A DNA stretch of 64,000 nucleotides from an uncultured Collinsella sp. (GTDB lineage: Bacteria > Actinomycetota > Coriobacteriia > Coriobacteriales > Coriobacteriaceae), in NCBI GenBank assembly GCA_902491565.1, contig CABUIE010000006.1, positions 1 through 64,000 on the forward strand, written 5' to 3'. Below, piece by piece: positions 1-8,493 of the stretch. Numbering within the stretch: position 1 is the stretch's first letter; each line of letters opens with the position of its first letter. Below the pieces are notes generated by a model. It did no database searches. It was not told the DNA's origin and saw only the letters and a list, made by a program, of their open reading frames with translations. The position numbers and the translations under genes were made by a program.

Positions 1-79
1 TCCTGTCGTTTCCGTGCCCCTGGATTGGGTCATAGTGTCTGACTTATGCTCAACCTACGATAATTCCAAGCTGAACGAG

Positions 80-2317
80 TTACTCGCTGTAACGGGTGGC
101 TATGGCAGCTTGCACCATGCCAGCGCTCATGAGGTACGTCACCAGGAAGTAGCCTCCGTAGGCTGCCAGGAAGATTGCACAGGTGAGGCCCACGGTGCCG
201 CCGATGCTCATATTTCCGAATATGCTCACCAGCTCGATGATCACCTTAAGTGCCACAAAGGAGTGCGCCAGGCCCACTGCCAGCGGGAACAGGAAGAATA
301 CCGCTTGCTGCGCCATCACCGAATGGCGGATCTGGCGGTCGTCGCAGCCGATCTGTGCCAGCACACGATAGCTGCGGCTGCCGTCGGCCACGTTGGAGAG
401 TTGCTGGATCGACAGAATCGCCGCGCATGCAACGACCAATACAAAGCCGATGTAGATGGCTAGGTAGCTAATAAGACCATTCATTTGCGCTGCTTGCGTG
501 TACATCTCGGAGCGTGTGATGAAGGTTCCCCACGACCCCGACTCCTTGCCGTCAACGAGCAGATTGTCGAGCACAGTGTATTTAATGCTCTCGTCTGCCT
601 CGGTCGTATCCATCCCCTGTTTGTAGTTAACGAGCAGGCTACTGGAATACGGCTGCAGATTAAGTTGGGACAACAGCTCGTCGGCAACGACGACGGTACC
701 CGGATTACTGCCCATCGCCGAGTTGGCGATGGCCGCCGTATCTTCGTCCGACTTATCGGTTGCGGGCTTGAGCGTATGCCCGCCCAAGGTAAGGGCATGG
801 CCGCCAGCCATATACTTGGTGTACAGGTCGACCAGCTCGCCGCCCATATCACACGTGAGCAGATACTGGTCGTGACCGATGTGCACCGGCTCCTCGCCCA
901 TCATCTGGCGCAGTTTGTTGTACTGGCTCGCCGGCGTCACAAACAGACCCATCGTATCGGCATTGCTACCCCCGAACGCCTTGGGAAGCTTTTCGCCCAT
1001 GGTCTTGCACATCTCACTTGGAGTCACCGAAGGATCCGAGCCGCCAAGCGGGTAACTCAGATACGAATCGATCTGCACATGCTCACCGGCAACATCGGCG
1101 ATATTGACCTTCTTGCCGGTCTCGTCGTTGTTGTCCGCCGACTTGCCCTTAATACCGTCTGCAACGTTATCGTGATCGATACGATCGCCGTGCCATGCGG
1201 AGTACAAATCGACCGTACTATCGGCCAGCACCATTCGATCGGCCTCAGACGGATTGAAAGACTCTTTGTAGAAGTCGAGCGTATCGGGCGTGTAATAAAC
1301 ATACGTCTGCGACATATCGGCCGGATTATAGCGCTCCAGATTCTCGTTCATCACGTTGGCAATCGACATACCGCACGTCACCGAGGTGATGGCCAAAAAC
1401 AGGAGCATCGCGATGACGCCCATCGAAAAGCACACCGTGTTGACCTTGGCCGCAAGCTGGCGCACGGTAAACATGTTGAGGCCGCGCCAATACACGCCGC
1501 GCAGGCTCTGCAGCAGCTTGATGAGCATGCCCGAGAGTCCCCAGAACAGGGCAAAGGTGCCCACGGTAACCATAGCGGTTGTAATACCAAACTGGTTCAT
1601 GGCCTCTTGCAGCTTGCTGTCCGTCGCGGTTAGCGGGAACCCATCACGTAGCAGACGGTAATAGGCCACGCCCACAAGCACCACGCCCACGGCAAAGATG
1701 GCAATCGCGATCCAGGGGTTGCGTGTCTTGATGCTCTCGTTGCGACGCTCGGCACCCATAAGCTCGATGAGTTTGGTACGACGCACGGCGCGAAGGTTCA
1801 GCAGTAGCGTGAGCACAAACATTACGAGCATGCAGGCAAGGGTCAGATTGAACGCATGCACCGAGAAAAAGAAGTGGAAATTGGCGATCTGTGTCTTAAA
1901 GAGCGAGGCCGTAAAGAACGTCATGAGCTGGGAGAGTCCCATACCCAGCACAATGCCGGCGACAAAGGCCACGACCGAGACGATCACGGTCTCGAGCGCC
2001 ATGATCGTGGCGACGCGCCCGCGCCCCATGCCGAGCACCTGGTACAGGCCAAACTCCTTCTTGCGGCGTTTCATGATGAAGTTATTGGCATACACCATCA
2101 AAAAGGCCATGACACCGGCCAAAAAGTACGTCAGGTTGCCGAGCATGCTGCCCATTACCTGCGCTAAGCCCTTTTCATCGATTCCGGCGATGTCGACCTG
2201 CATCGAGATGGTGTTAAAGGCATAGAAGACCGTGACGCCCAAGGTGAGCGTCAAAAGGTAGACAAGGTAGTCGCGACCGGCGCGGCGGACGTTGCCCCAA
2301 GCGAGTTTACAGAGCAT
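80..2317 (-). CDS. BceB-like ABC transporter permease (FtsX family)
   Basis: Large membrane permease of a bacitracin-export-like (BceAB/YtrF) transporter, which in this family resists or senses cell-wall-active peptides. About 745 aa. Hydrophobic segments lie at about 20-45, 60-80, 110-135 and 150-180, and again at about 290-320; a long hydrophilic domain (about 330-610) follows, and three helices close the protein, the FtsX/MacB-like pattern. I chose ATG at 2317 because GAGG sits six bases upstream; a GTG at 2329 is the alternative. It overlaps the 3' end of the ATPase gene by 11 bases, so the two are translationally coupled. No BceRS-type two-component system lies beside it. Substrate unknown. 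Confidence 0.9.
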   Translation of the reverse strand: MLCKLAWGNVRRAGRDYLVYLLTLTLGVTVFYAFNTISMQVDIAGIDEKGLAQVMGSMLGNLTYFLAGVMAFLMVYANNFIMKRRKKEFGLYQVLGMGRGRVATIMALETVIVSVVAFVAGIVLGMGLSQLMTFFTASLFKTQIANFHFFFSVHAFNLTLACMLVMFVLTLLLNLRAVRRTKLIELMGAERRNESIKTRNPWIAIAIFAVGVVLVGVAYYRLLRDGFPLTATDSKLQEAMNQFGITTAMVTVGTFALFWGLSGMLIKLLQSLRGVYWRGLNMFTVRQLAAKVNTVCFSMGVIAMLLFLAITSVTCGMSIANVMNENLERYNPADMSQTYVYYTPDTLDFYKESFNPSEADRMVLADSTVDLYSAWHGDRIDHDNVADGIKGKSADNNDETGKKVNIADVAGEHVQIDSYLSYPLGGSDPSVTPSEMCKTMGEKLPKAFGGSNADTMGLFVTPASQYNKLRQMMGEEPVHIGHDQYLLTCDMGGELVDLYTKYMAGGHALTLGGHTLKPATDKSDEDTAAIANSAMGSNPGTVVVADELLSQLNLQPYSSSLLVNYKQGMDTTEADESIKYTVLDNLLVDGKESGSWGTFITRSEMYTQAAQMNGLISYLAIYIGFVLVVACAAILSIQQLSNVADGSRSYRVLAQIGCDDRQIRHSVMAQQAVFFLFPLAVGLAHSFVALKVIIELVSIFGNMSIGGTVGLTCAIFLAAYGGYFLVTYLMSAGMVQAAIATRYSE

Positions 2318-3092
2318 CGGAGCCCTCACCGCCCATCATGGCAACGACCTCCATAATGCGGTCGAAGAACTCTCGGCGGTCGGTATCGCCGCGGCGCAGC
2401 TCGGTAAAGATCTTGCCGTCACGAATAAACAGCACACGGCTCGTGTAGCTGGCGGCAAAGCTGTCGTGCGTGACCATGAGCACCGTGGCGCGCAGGCGGC
2501 GGTTAAGGGCCTCCAGGCTCTCGAGCAGCAGGCGGGCGCTCTTGGAATCGAGGGCGCCGGTGGGCTCGTCGGCCATGATCATGGTGGGGTCGGTGACGAG
2601 TGCGCGAGCCGCGGCAACGCGCTGCTGCTGCCCGCCGGACATCTGGTAGGGATACTTGTCGAGCACCTGACTGATGGACAGGCGCGCTGCCACATCCTGC
2701 ACGCGGGTCGAGATCTCTGCCGAGTTTGTGCGGGCGATGGTGAGCGGCAGGGCGATGTTCTCGCGTGCCGTGAGCGTATCGAGCAGGTTGGAGTCCTGGA
2801 AGATAAAGCCGAGCTCCTCGCGGCGGAACTGCGAAAGCTTAGCCTGCTTCATGCGCGTCACGTCCTGCCCGTTGATGCGGATCGTGCCGCTCGTGGCGCT
2901 ATCGATGGTCGACACGCAGTTGAGCAACGTCGACTTGCCCGAGCCCGAAGCGCCCATGATGCCGACGAATTCGCCGCGGTTGACGGTAAAGCTGACGTCG
3001 TTGAGCGCGCGGGTCACGTTGCCCAGCGCTCCGTATACCTTTTCGAGATGAGCGACCTCCAGTACCGGGGTCGCCATGTGCGTGGTTTGCAT
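2307..3092 (-). CDS. ABC transporter ATP-binding protein, BceA-like
   Basis: ATPase partner of the permease directly downstream. Walker A GASGSGKST lies at about residues 43-51, signature SGGQQQR at about 147, and Walker B with IMADEPTGALDS at about 167-178, all intact. The length of 261 aa fits the LolD/BceA (MacB-type) class. AAAGGA sits six bases before the ATG. It is the first gene of a two-gene operon read leftwards; the promoter must lie in 3093-3340, shared with the divergent Nudix-Vsr gene. What it exports cannot be told from sequence. Confidence 0.93.
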   Translation of the reverse strand: MQTTHMATPVLEVAHLEKVYGALGNVTRALNDVSFTVNRGEFVGIMGASGSGKSTLLNCVSTIDSATSGTIRINGQDVTRMKQAKLSQFRREELGFIFQDSNLLDTLTARENIALPLTIARTNSAEISTRVQDVAARLSISQVLDKYPYQMSGGQQQRVAAARALVTDPTMIMADEPTGALDSKSARLLLESLEALNRRLRATVLMVTHDSFAASYTSRVLFIRDGKIFTELRRGDTDRREFFDRIMEVVAMMGGEGSDAL

Positions 3093-3196
3093 ACCGAGTC
3101 CTTTCTTGCAATTAGTCTACGGCATCTATAGTCGCAAGAAGACGAGTCGGCTACCATCGATATGGCTTACGCTTGCCTTACCGTTGTGTAAGGTAG

Positions 3197-3308
3197 GGGT
3201 AGTCTTTTTGGGACGGGGCTTTTTAGCTACCCCATCCGAAGCCTTCGAAGCATGAGGCCGCATTTGACATAGGGCAGCTAAAAAAGCCCCGTCCCAAAAA
3301 GACTACCC
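3197..3308. repeat. Inverted repeat with 32-33 nt arms
   Basis: Arms at 3197-3228 and 3275-3308 are reverse complements of each other apart from one extra A. They flank a 46-nt spacer. Each arm contains GTCTTTTTGGGACGGGGC or its complement. It lies in the divergent region between the BceAB-like operon and the Nudix-Vsr gene, so a plain terminator role is unlikely. It may be a small mobile palindromic element. Confidence 0.75.
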
Positions 3309-3340
3309 TGCCATGTGTCGTTGTTGAGAGAGGACTCCAG

Positions 3341-4330
3341 TTGAAGACTGTTCATGTTGCCGCTGGGATCATTCGCAAGGAAGGATCTGACGAGCTGCTT
3401 GCCGTGCAGCGCGGCTATGGCGACATGCTGGGACTTTGGGAGTTCCCCGGTGGCAAGCTCAAGCGCGGCGAGACGCCCGAGGACGCCGTACGCCGCGAGC
3501 TCATGGAAGAGCTGCAGGTAAAAGTCACCAACCTGCGCGATTTCTATACCGTTGAGTACGACTACCCCGATTTCCATCTCTCCATGGAGTGCTACTACTG
3601 CTCGCTCGCCGATGAATCCGATGAACCCCAGAAGCACGACCGCCAACTCGATATCCGCTGGATTCCGCGCACCTCGCTTGCCACGGTTGAGTGGATGCCC
3701 GCCGACAAGGGGCTCATTGATGCCCTGATCGAGCTGAAGGAAGACCGGCTCGAGGCCAACAGCACTGCCAACGACGCCGAGGCCACCACGACCGACGAGC
3801 CCGCTTCCAAGCCCAAGCGCGCACCTAAGCGCCGCAGCAAAAAGCGTCCCAAGCCCGGTCTGCTCGACGGCATCGATACCTCGGACCTCTCCGCTGACGA
3901 GCGCGAACTGGTCCGCCGTCGCGCCGCCATCAAAAAGTCCATGAAGGGCAACAAGCGCGCCAACACCAAACCCGAGCTGCTCGTTCGCCAGCGCCTGCGG
4001 GCAGCAGGTCTTACGGGCTATCGCTTGGAATGGAAGGTTCCCGGCAAGCCCGACATCGCCTTCCCCGGCCGCAAGATCGCCATCTTCGTCAACGGTTGCT
4101 TTTGGCACCGCTGCCCCAAGTGCAGCCCCAGCCAGCCCAAGCGCAACGTTGAGTTTTGGGAGGCAAAGTTCCGTCGCAACGTCGAGCGCGACCGAGCAGC
4201 CATCAACGCACTTACCCAAATGGGCTGGACGCCCATCACCGTCTGGGAATGTGAGCTCAAGAAAGACCGCATCGATGCCACCATGGAAAAGGTCATCGAG
4301 CGGGTGCGGGCCGCAGAGCCGCAGCGCTAA
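3341..4330 (+). CDS. Nudix (MutT-like) hydrolase fused to a Vsr-type endonuclease domain
   Basis: Two-domain protein of 329 aa. Residues 1-130 are a Nudix hydrolase: the Nudix box begins at Gly38, with Glu44, Arg52-Glu53 and Glu56-Glu57 (the usual Gly near the end is Gln59). MutT-like enzymes hydrolyse oxidised nucleotides such as 8-oxo-dGTP. A Lys/Arg-rich linker (about 145-175) leads to a domain at about 190-320 resembling very-short-patch repair endonuclease Vsr: KPELLVRQRLRAAG, then PGKPDIAFP with the catalytic Asp, then FVNGCFWHRC with Cys/His zinc ligands, then WECELK. In E. coli Vsr the first residue of the HGCFWH motif is His; here it is Asn. No cytosine methyltransferase is nearby. 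Start chosen at ATG 3341, TTGAAG-type sequence around it gives only a weak RBS. Confidence 0.88.
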   Translation: MKTVHVAAGIIRKEGSDELLAVQRGYGDMLGLWEFPGGKLKRGETPEDAVRRELMEELQVKVTNLRDFYTVEYDYPDFHLSMECYYCSLADESDEPQKHDRQLDIRWIPRTSLATVEWMPADKGLIDALIELKEDRLEANSTANDAEATTTDEPASKPKRAPKRRSKKRPKPGLLDGIDTSDLSADERELVRRRAAIKKSMKGNKRANTKPELLVRQRLRAAGLTGYRLEWKVPGKPDIAFPGRKIAIFVNGCFWHRCPKCSPSQPKRNVEFWEAKFRRNVERDRAAINALTQMGWTPITVWECELKKDRIDATMEKVIERVRAAEPQR

Positions 4331-4584
4331 GAACGAGCCGTCCACACGCCCCACACAGGCGAGCCACATCCATGCCACAAACCTTAGAAAGCCCTTAAGC
4401 TCAAAACCTTTCAAAGGTGTTACTCGATAGCTTTCACCTGCGGTTTCACCGTAATCGCAAACCTCATTAAGCCTTTCTTTAGCGCTTCTTTGCAACAGCC
4501 GCGGCATAATACTGCCAACGCACGGGACCTAGCAGCACACCCCGTGCGCAACCTTTTGGTGGACATCGAGGAGGCCGCATAAGC

Positions 4585-4794
4585 ATGCATTCTTCCAATG
4601 ACGCAGCACAGCAGCCATCCCTAACACATGCAGACCTTTTCTCCTTCCCCCCGACACAGAGAAACGGCCTCCTCGACTCCCCCACCACAAAAGCCAAACG
4701 CTCAACCGACCAGAGCCACAACTTGCGAGCATCGTTCGAAAAGCTCCAAGCATCCCTAAACAAGTCATTCCCCAACCAAGCCCGGGCATACTAA
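4585..4794 (+). CDS. Possible small protein, unknown
   Basis: A 69-residue open frame with GAGGAGG ten bases before its ATG, the only good argument that it is real. The product is hydrophilic, rich in Ser, Thr, Gln and Lys, with no membrane segment or recognised motif. The surrounding 800 bases (4331-5133) hold no other convincing gene. It could equally be non-coding DNA. Confidence 0.33.
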   Translation: MHSSNDAAQQPSLTHADLFSFPPTQRNGLLDSPTTKAKRSTDQSHNLRASFEKLQASLNKSFPNQARAY

Positions 4795-4845
4795 CCCCTC
4801 ATCAACAAAGCGCCCCTCGCGCCCCACCCCTTCAGCCCCAACGCC

Positions 4846-4960
4846 ACAAGGGCGATCGAGCAGGACGGCTTGGGCGGGTCCCCGTACTTAGTTTCCAAAA
4901 TCATTCCGCAGCGCGAAGGCTTCTTATTTTTTTAGACCTAACGCCACAAGGGCGACAACC
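4846..4960. repeat. Two copies of AACGCCACAAGGGCGA
   Basis: Direct copies begin near 4849 and 4940. The first is followed by sequence resembling the element at 4978-5100 (ACTTAGTTTCCAAAATCATTCCGCAG against GCTTAGTTCCCCAATCTTTCCGCAG, each shown here in part), which suggests a decayed duplicate of that element. Confidence 0.5.
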
Positions 4961-4977
4961 TCGAGTAGGTCAACCTG

Positions 4978-5100
4978 GGAGGGACGAGGGCTTAGTTCCC
5001 CAATCTTTCCGCAGGGGGCAAAAAGCCTCGCCGCACGAAGTGCGCAGCGAGGCTTTTTGCATGCCCGAGGACGATTGGGGAACTAAGCCCTCGTCCCTCC
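4978..5100. repeat. Nested inverted repeat containing a bidirectional terminator
   Basis: Outer arms 4978-5005 and 5073-5100 are 28-nt perfect reverse complements. Inside them is a second hairpin, GCAAAAAGCCTCGC paired with GCGAGGCTTTTTGC (5018-5060), which looks like a rho-independent terminator in both directions. It lies just beyond the stop of the minus-strand aldolase gene and would end its transcript. Confidence 0.8.
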
Positions 5101-5133
5101 CCGGGATTGTAGCGAGTCGGAGTACCCTTGCTG

Positions 5134-5991
5134 TTACTCTGCTTTGCCCACAGAGTTGAGGTTGGTCATGCGGATCTTAACCAGCTCGGTGATCTCGCGC
5201 ATACCCTCCTTGGCCGGCTTCTTGGGATCGAAGCAGGCGGGGTTCTCGGCCATGTAGGCCATGAAGCCCTTGGTGTAGGCCTGACGCAGCTCGGTGGCGT
5301 AGTTAACCTTGCAGATGCCGTTCTTCACAGCCTCGGCAACCTGCTCATCGGGCACACCGGAGGTGCCGTGCAGGACCAACGGCACGTCGACGGCGTCGCG
5401 GATGGCCTTGACCACGGACTGCTCGATGTGCGGATCGCTCGTGTACACACCGTGGCTGGTGCCAACGCCAATAGCGAGGGAGGTGCAGCCGGTGCGCTCA
5501 ACGAACTCCTTGGCCTCGGCCGGATCGGTGTAGGGGCTCTCGCCCTCAACCGCGGGACCGTCGTCCTCCTTGCCGCCAACCTTGCCGAGCTCGGCCTCGA
5601 CGGGCACGCCCATGGCGCGGCCAGCGTCGGCGACGGACTTGGTCAGGGCGATGTTGTCCTCGAAGGACTCGTGCGAGCCGTCGATCATAACGGAGGTATA
5701 GCCCGTGCGGAAAGCCTGCATGCAGCGGTCATAGCCATCGCCGTGATCGAGGTGCAGGGCGACGGGCACGGAAGCGCGCTCGGCGGCAGCCTTGACCATG
5801 CCGTAGAAGTAGTCCAGACCAGCGGTCTTGATGGTGCCCGGGGTGGTCTGCATGATGACGGGGGACTTGGTCTCCTCGGCGGCGGCCAGAACGGCCATAA
5901 CAAACTCGAGGTTCTCGACGTTGAACGCGCCGACGGCGTAGTGGCCGGCCTGAGCGTCCTTGAGCATCTTTTCGGTGGTAACAAGTGCCAT
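5134..5991 (-). CDS. Class II ketose-bisphosphate aldolase
   Basis: Zinc-dependent aldolase of 285 aa that cleaves fructose-1,6- or tagatose-1,6-bisphosphate to dihydroxyacetone phosphate and glyceraldehyde 3-phosphate. It begins with the typical KMLKDAQAGHYAVGAFNV stretch, has the metal-binding HLDHGDGYD at about 80, VEAELGKVGG at about 135, and GVGTSHGVY and VLHGTSGVP in the C-terminal half. The length matches the GatY/KbaY/FbaA group. The open frame runs 47 codons further upstream, but only ATG 5991 has a strong RBS (GGGAGAGGAG). Because the window has LacA, LacB and LacC and no class I LacD, this enzyme may also serve as tagatose-bisphosphate aldolase; that is inference. Confidence 0.93.
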   Translation of the reverse strand: MALVTTEKMLKDAQAGHYAVGAFNVENLEFVMAVLAAAEETKSPVIMQTTPGTIKTAGLDYFYGMVKAAAERASVPVALHLDHGDGYDRCMQAFRTGYTSVMIDGSHESFEDNIALTKSVADAGRAMGVPVEAELGKVGGKEDDGPAVEGESPYTDPAEAKEFVERTGCTSLAIGVGTSHGVYTSDPHIEQSVVKAIRDAVDVPLVLHGTSGVPDEQVAEAVKNGICKVNYATELRQAYTKGFMAYMAENPACFDPKKPAKEGMREITELVKIRMTNLNSVGKAE

Positions 5992-6149
5992 GAGCGTTTG
6001 CTCCTCTCCCTCGCCCGCATCTGGACATCGGGCGTAGTTGTTCACAAGGCGTTTTACCTTGCGTTTTGCTGCGCTCATTGTATGAAATTCAGCGGCTTTA
6101 CACGTGTGAGATATTGAGCCCATGCAGGTCAATACCGTCGTTTTTGAAA

Positions 6150-6179
6150 AGTAAACGGAAGGAATTTGAGCCGAGCGGA
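6150..6179 (-). promoter_or_regulatory. Weak candidate copy of the tandem ACCGTTYACC motif
   Basis: On the minus strand, TCCGCTCGGC (start 6179) and TCCGTTTACT (start 6159) lie upstream of the aldolase. They resemble the motif found at the sugar operons, but spacing is 20 rather than 21 and the first half is poor. Confidence 0.3.
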
Positions 6180-6325
6180 CATGTTCGATATTGAATTTTG
6201 GGCATTCAGCGTCTTTCTTTTATAGAAAAGATAAGTAATCGAAAGGTGTTTTCTTATCCAAAAAGAAAATGAACGAAAATAGAGTCAACACAATTCCTGC
6301 AAATTTGGCCGTGAATGGAGCAGCT

Positions 6326-7129
6326 ATGGCCCATGCAACAACCCGAGCCTTCGCCGATGAGCGTCGTGCCGCCATCATGGAAATGCTCGAGCACAACGCC
6401 TCGGTGCAGGTAGCAGAAATTGCCCAAACCTTTGGCGTGTCCTCTGTCACCGCTCGCGCCGACCTGGACGCACTCGCCGAGTCCGGCAAGCTGCGCCGCA
6501 CGCATGGCGGCGCCGTATCGCTCCACAAGCGTCTGACTGTTTCCACGCAGGATCGCCGCATCAATGTCAACGTCGCCGCCAAGCAGGCCATCGCGCAAAG
6601 CGCCATCGAGCTCGTCAATGACGGCGACACGCTGCTCGTCGACTCGGGCACCACGGCGCTCGAGTTCGTCCGGCTCCTTGATCAGCGCGACGGCATCACC
6701 GTTATCACGGCCGACATTACCATCGCCGATTATATTGACGAGAGCATGCCCTCGGTCGATGTCGTCATGCTGGGCGGGGCACTGCGCAAAGGTCATCGCT
6801 ATCTGTACGGTCCACTTACCATGCAGGCGCTCCAAATGGTCCATGCCGATCTGGCCGTCATGTGCCCTGGCGCTTTTGTTCCCGGCTGCGGCTTTACGAC
6901 CGACTTTCCGCAGATGGCCGAGACCAAAACGGCTATGATCGCCGCAGCCCATCAAAGCGTCGCCCTCATGGACGCCAGTAAGGTCAACGGACGCGGCATG
7001 TACCGTTTTGCCGAGCTGACTGATGTCGACGCCATCGTGATGGACCGAGACTCCGAAGGCGCCGTCGCCACCTCAATCGCCAAGACCGCCGACGGCGCAC
7101 GTCCAGCACTCATCATCGCCGCCAACTAA
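6326..7129 (+). CDS. DeoR/GlpR-family transcriptional regulator
   Basis: Sugar-phosphate-responsive repressor. The N-terminal winged helix-turn-helix is RRAAIMEMLEHNASVQVAEI through TARADLDALAESGKLRRTHGGA. The C-terminal sugar-phosphate-sensing domain has DSGTTALEF and VMLGGALRKGH. ATG 6326 has GGAG five bases upstream and gives the family's usual length of about 267 aa; an earlier ATG at 6269 is in frame but poorly spaced. It is divergent from the aldolase gene, which it probably controls. The intergenic region holds A/T-rich repeats such as CTTTCTTTTATAGAAAAG (6213-6230) that could be its sites. Confidence 0.9.
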   Translation: MAHATTRAFADERRAAIMEMLEHNASVQVAEIAQTFGVSSVTARADLDALAESGKLRRTHGGAVSLHKRLTVSTQDRRINVNVAAKQAIAQSAIELVNDGDTLLVDSGTTALEFVRLLDQRDGITVITADITIADYIDESMPSVDVVMLGGALRKGHRYLYGPLTMQALQMVHADLAVMCPGAFVPGCGFTTDFPQMAETKTAMIAAAHQSVALMDASKVNGRGMYRFAELTDVDAIVMDRDSEGAVATSIAKTADGARPALIIAAN

Positions 7130-7134
7130 ATAAA

Positions 7135-7171
7135 AACCACCACAAAGGTGCCTGTCCCCTTTGTGGTGGTT
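7135..7171. terminator. Bidirectional terminator between the DeoR gene and the flavoprotein gene
   Basis: AACCACCACAAAGG pairs with CCTTTGTGGTGGTT. It lies between two convergent genes (stops at 7129 and 7204) and can serve both. Confidence 0.8.
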
Positions 7172-7203
7172 GTGGTGGTTGAGCGTCAAAAGTAAACGTG
7201 TCG

Positions 7204-8364
7204 CTACTTGGAAAGCTCGTCGGCGAGGACCTCGATCTGAGCGCGCGAGGCGTCGTTGAGCGAGCCCAGCACGGTCACCTTGTTCTGCGCCAGGGTGATG
7301 TCCTTCATGCCCTCGAGCTCCTTGGCCATAACCTTGGCAGCGGTGGGCGCCCAGGAGCCGGCCTCGACGAGTGCCACCGTACGGTTCTGATAGGCGTGCT
7401 CGGCAAGCGTATGGATAAAGGTGCTCATGAACGGGAAGATCTCACCCTGATAGGTGATGGAAGCGAGCACCAGACGGTCGTAGCGGAACGCATCCTCAAC
7501 GGCCTCGGCCATGTCGTCGCGAGCCAGGTCAAAGACGGAGACCTTCTGGCCGCGAGCCTCAAGCGCTGCGGCGAGCTCCTCGACGGCAGCCTTCAGATGG
7601 CCATACACACTCGCATAGGCGATCGTGATGCCCTCGTCCTCGGGCTGATAGCTCGACCAGGTGTTATAGGTGTCGAGGTAATAGCCCAGGTTCTCGGTCA
7701 GTACGGGGCCGTGGAGCGGACAGATGATCTGAATGTCCAGGTCGGCGGCCTTCTTGAGCACGGTCTGCACGAACTTGCCGAACTTACCGACGATGCCAAA
7801 GTAGTAGCGGCGAGCCTCGCAAGCCCAGCCCTCGGGATCCTCGATGTCGTTGGCGCCAAACTTGCCAAAGCCGTCGGCACTAAAGAGCACCTTGTCGGTG
7901 GACTCGTAGGAGAAGAGCACCTCGGGCCAGTGAACGTTGGGGGCGCCGACAAAGGTCAGGCTGTGGCCGCCCAGGTCGAGCACATCGCCCTCTTTGACGA
8001 CCATCTTGCGCTCGGGGAAGTCGGTGCCAAAGTAGTTGACCATCATGCGGAAGGCACCCATGCTGGCCACGATCTGCGCCTGGGGATAGCGCTCCATAAA
8101 GGCAGCGATGCCGGCGGAGTGATCGGGCTCCATGTGATGAACGACCAGGTAGTCGGGCGTACGACCATCGAGCACGGCCTCGAGGTTGCCGAGCCACTCG
8201 TCAACAAAACCGCCGTCGACTGAATCGGCAACAGCGATCTTTTCGCCCAAGATAACGTAGCTGTTGTATGCCATGCCGTTCTCGGACACATCGTACTGGC
8301 CCTCGAACAGGTCAATGTCGTGATCGTTAACGCCAATGTAGCGGATATCCTTGGTGATCTCCAT
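7204..8364 (-). CDS. fprA: A-type flavoprotein (flavodiiron protein), FprA family
   Basis: Cytosolic enzyme that reduces oxygen to water and/or nitric oxide to nitrous oxide, protecting anaerobes. The N-terminal metallo-beta-lactamase-like domain carries the diiron motif HHMEPDHSAG at about residue 80, with further ligands in the GAPNVHWPE and CPLHGP stretches. The C-terminal flavodoxin domain begins near 255 (ITIAYASVYGHLKAAVEE). 386 aa is normal. The frame is open for 21 more codons, but ATG 8364 has AGGAGG nine bases upstream. It stands alone as a single gene. Confidence 0.94.
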   Translation of the reverse strand: MEITKDIRYIGVNDHDIDLFEGQYDVSENGMAYNSYVILGEKIAVADSVDGGFVDEWLGNLEAVLDGRTPDYLVVHHMEPDHSAGIAAFMERYPQAQIVASMGAFRMMVNYFGTDFPERKMVVKEGDVLDLGGHSLTFVGAPNVHWPEVLFSYESTDKVLFSADGFGKFGANDIEDPEGWACEARRYYFGIVGKFGKFVQTVLKKAADLDIQIICPLHGPVLTENLGYYLDTYNTWSSYQPEDEGITIAYASVYGHLKAAVEELAAALEARGQKVSVFDLARDDMAEAVEDAFRYDRLVLASITYQGEIFPFMSTFIHTLAEHAYQNRTVALVEAGSWAPTAAKVMAKELEGMKDITLAQNKVTVLGSLNDASRAQIEVLADELSK

Positions 8365-8380
8365 CAGGCAAAGCCTCCTA

Positions 8381-8404
8381 GATAGACAAAAGAGCCCGTC
8401 TATC
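8381..8404. promoter_or_regulatory. Inverted repeat GATAGAC-N10-GTCTATC upstream of fprA
   Basis: A perfect 7-bp dyad with a 10-base spacer, 17 bases before the fprA start codon. It could be an operator or a small leader hairpin. No matching copy was noticed elsewhere. Confidence 0.35.
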
Positions 8405-8493
8405 ATAGCACTCGTCTTCATAGCCACGGCTATCTGCCAGCATCCTTATCGATTGTTATTGAGACGGAATATATCGCCATTGACCTGCAAAAA

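Noticed and set aside
3278..4507. 409-codon minus-strand open frame over the Nudix-Vsr gene
   Set aside because: It lies antisense to a gene with intact Nudix and Vsr motifs and has no homology-like features.
6269..6325. Upstream ATG of the DeoR gene
   Set aside because: No Shine-Dalgarno at a useful distance; the extra 19 residues do not fit the family's N terminus.
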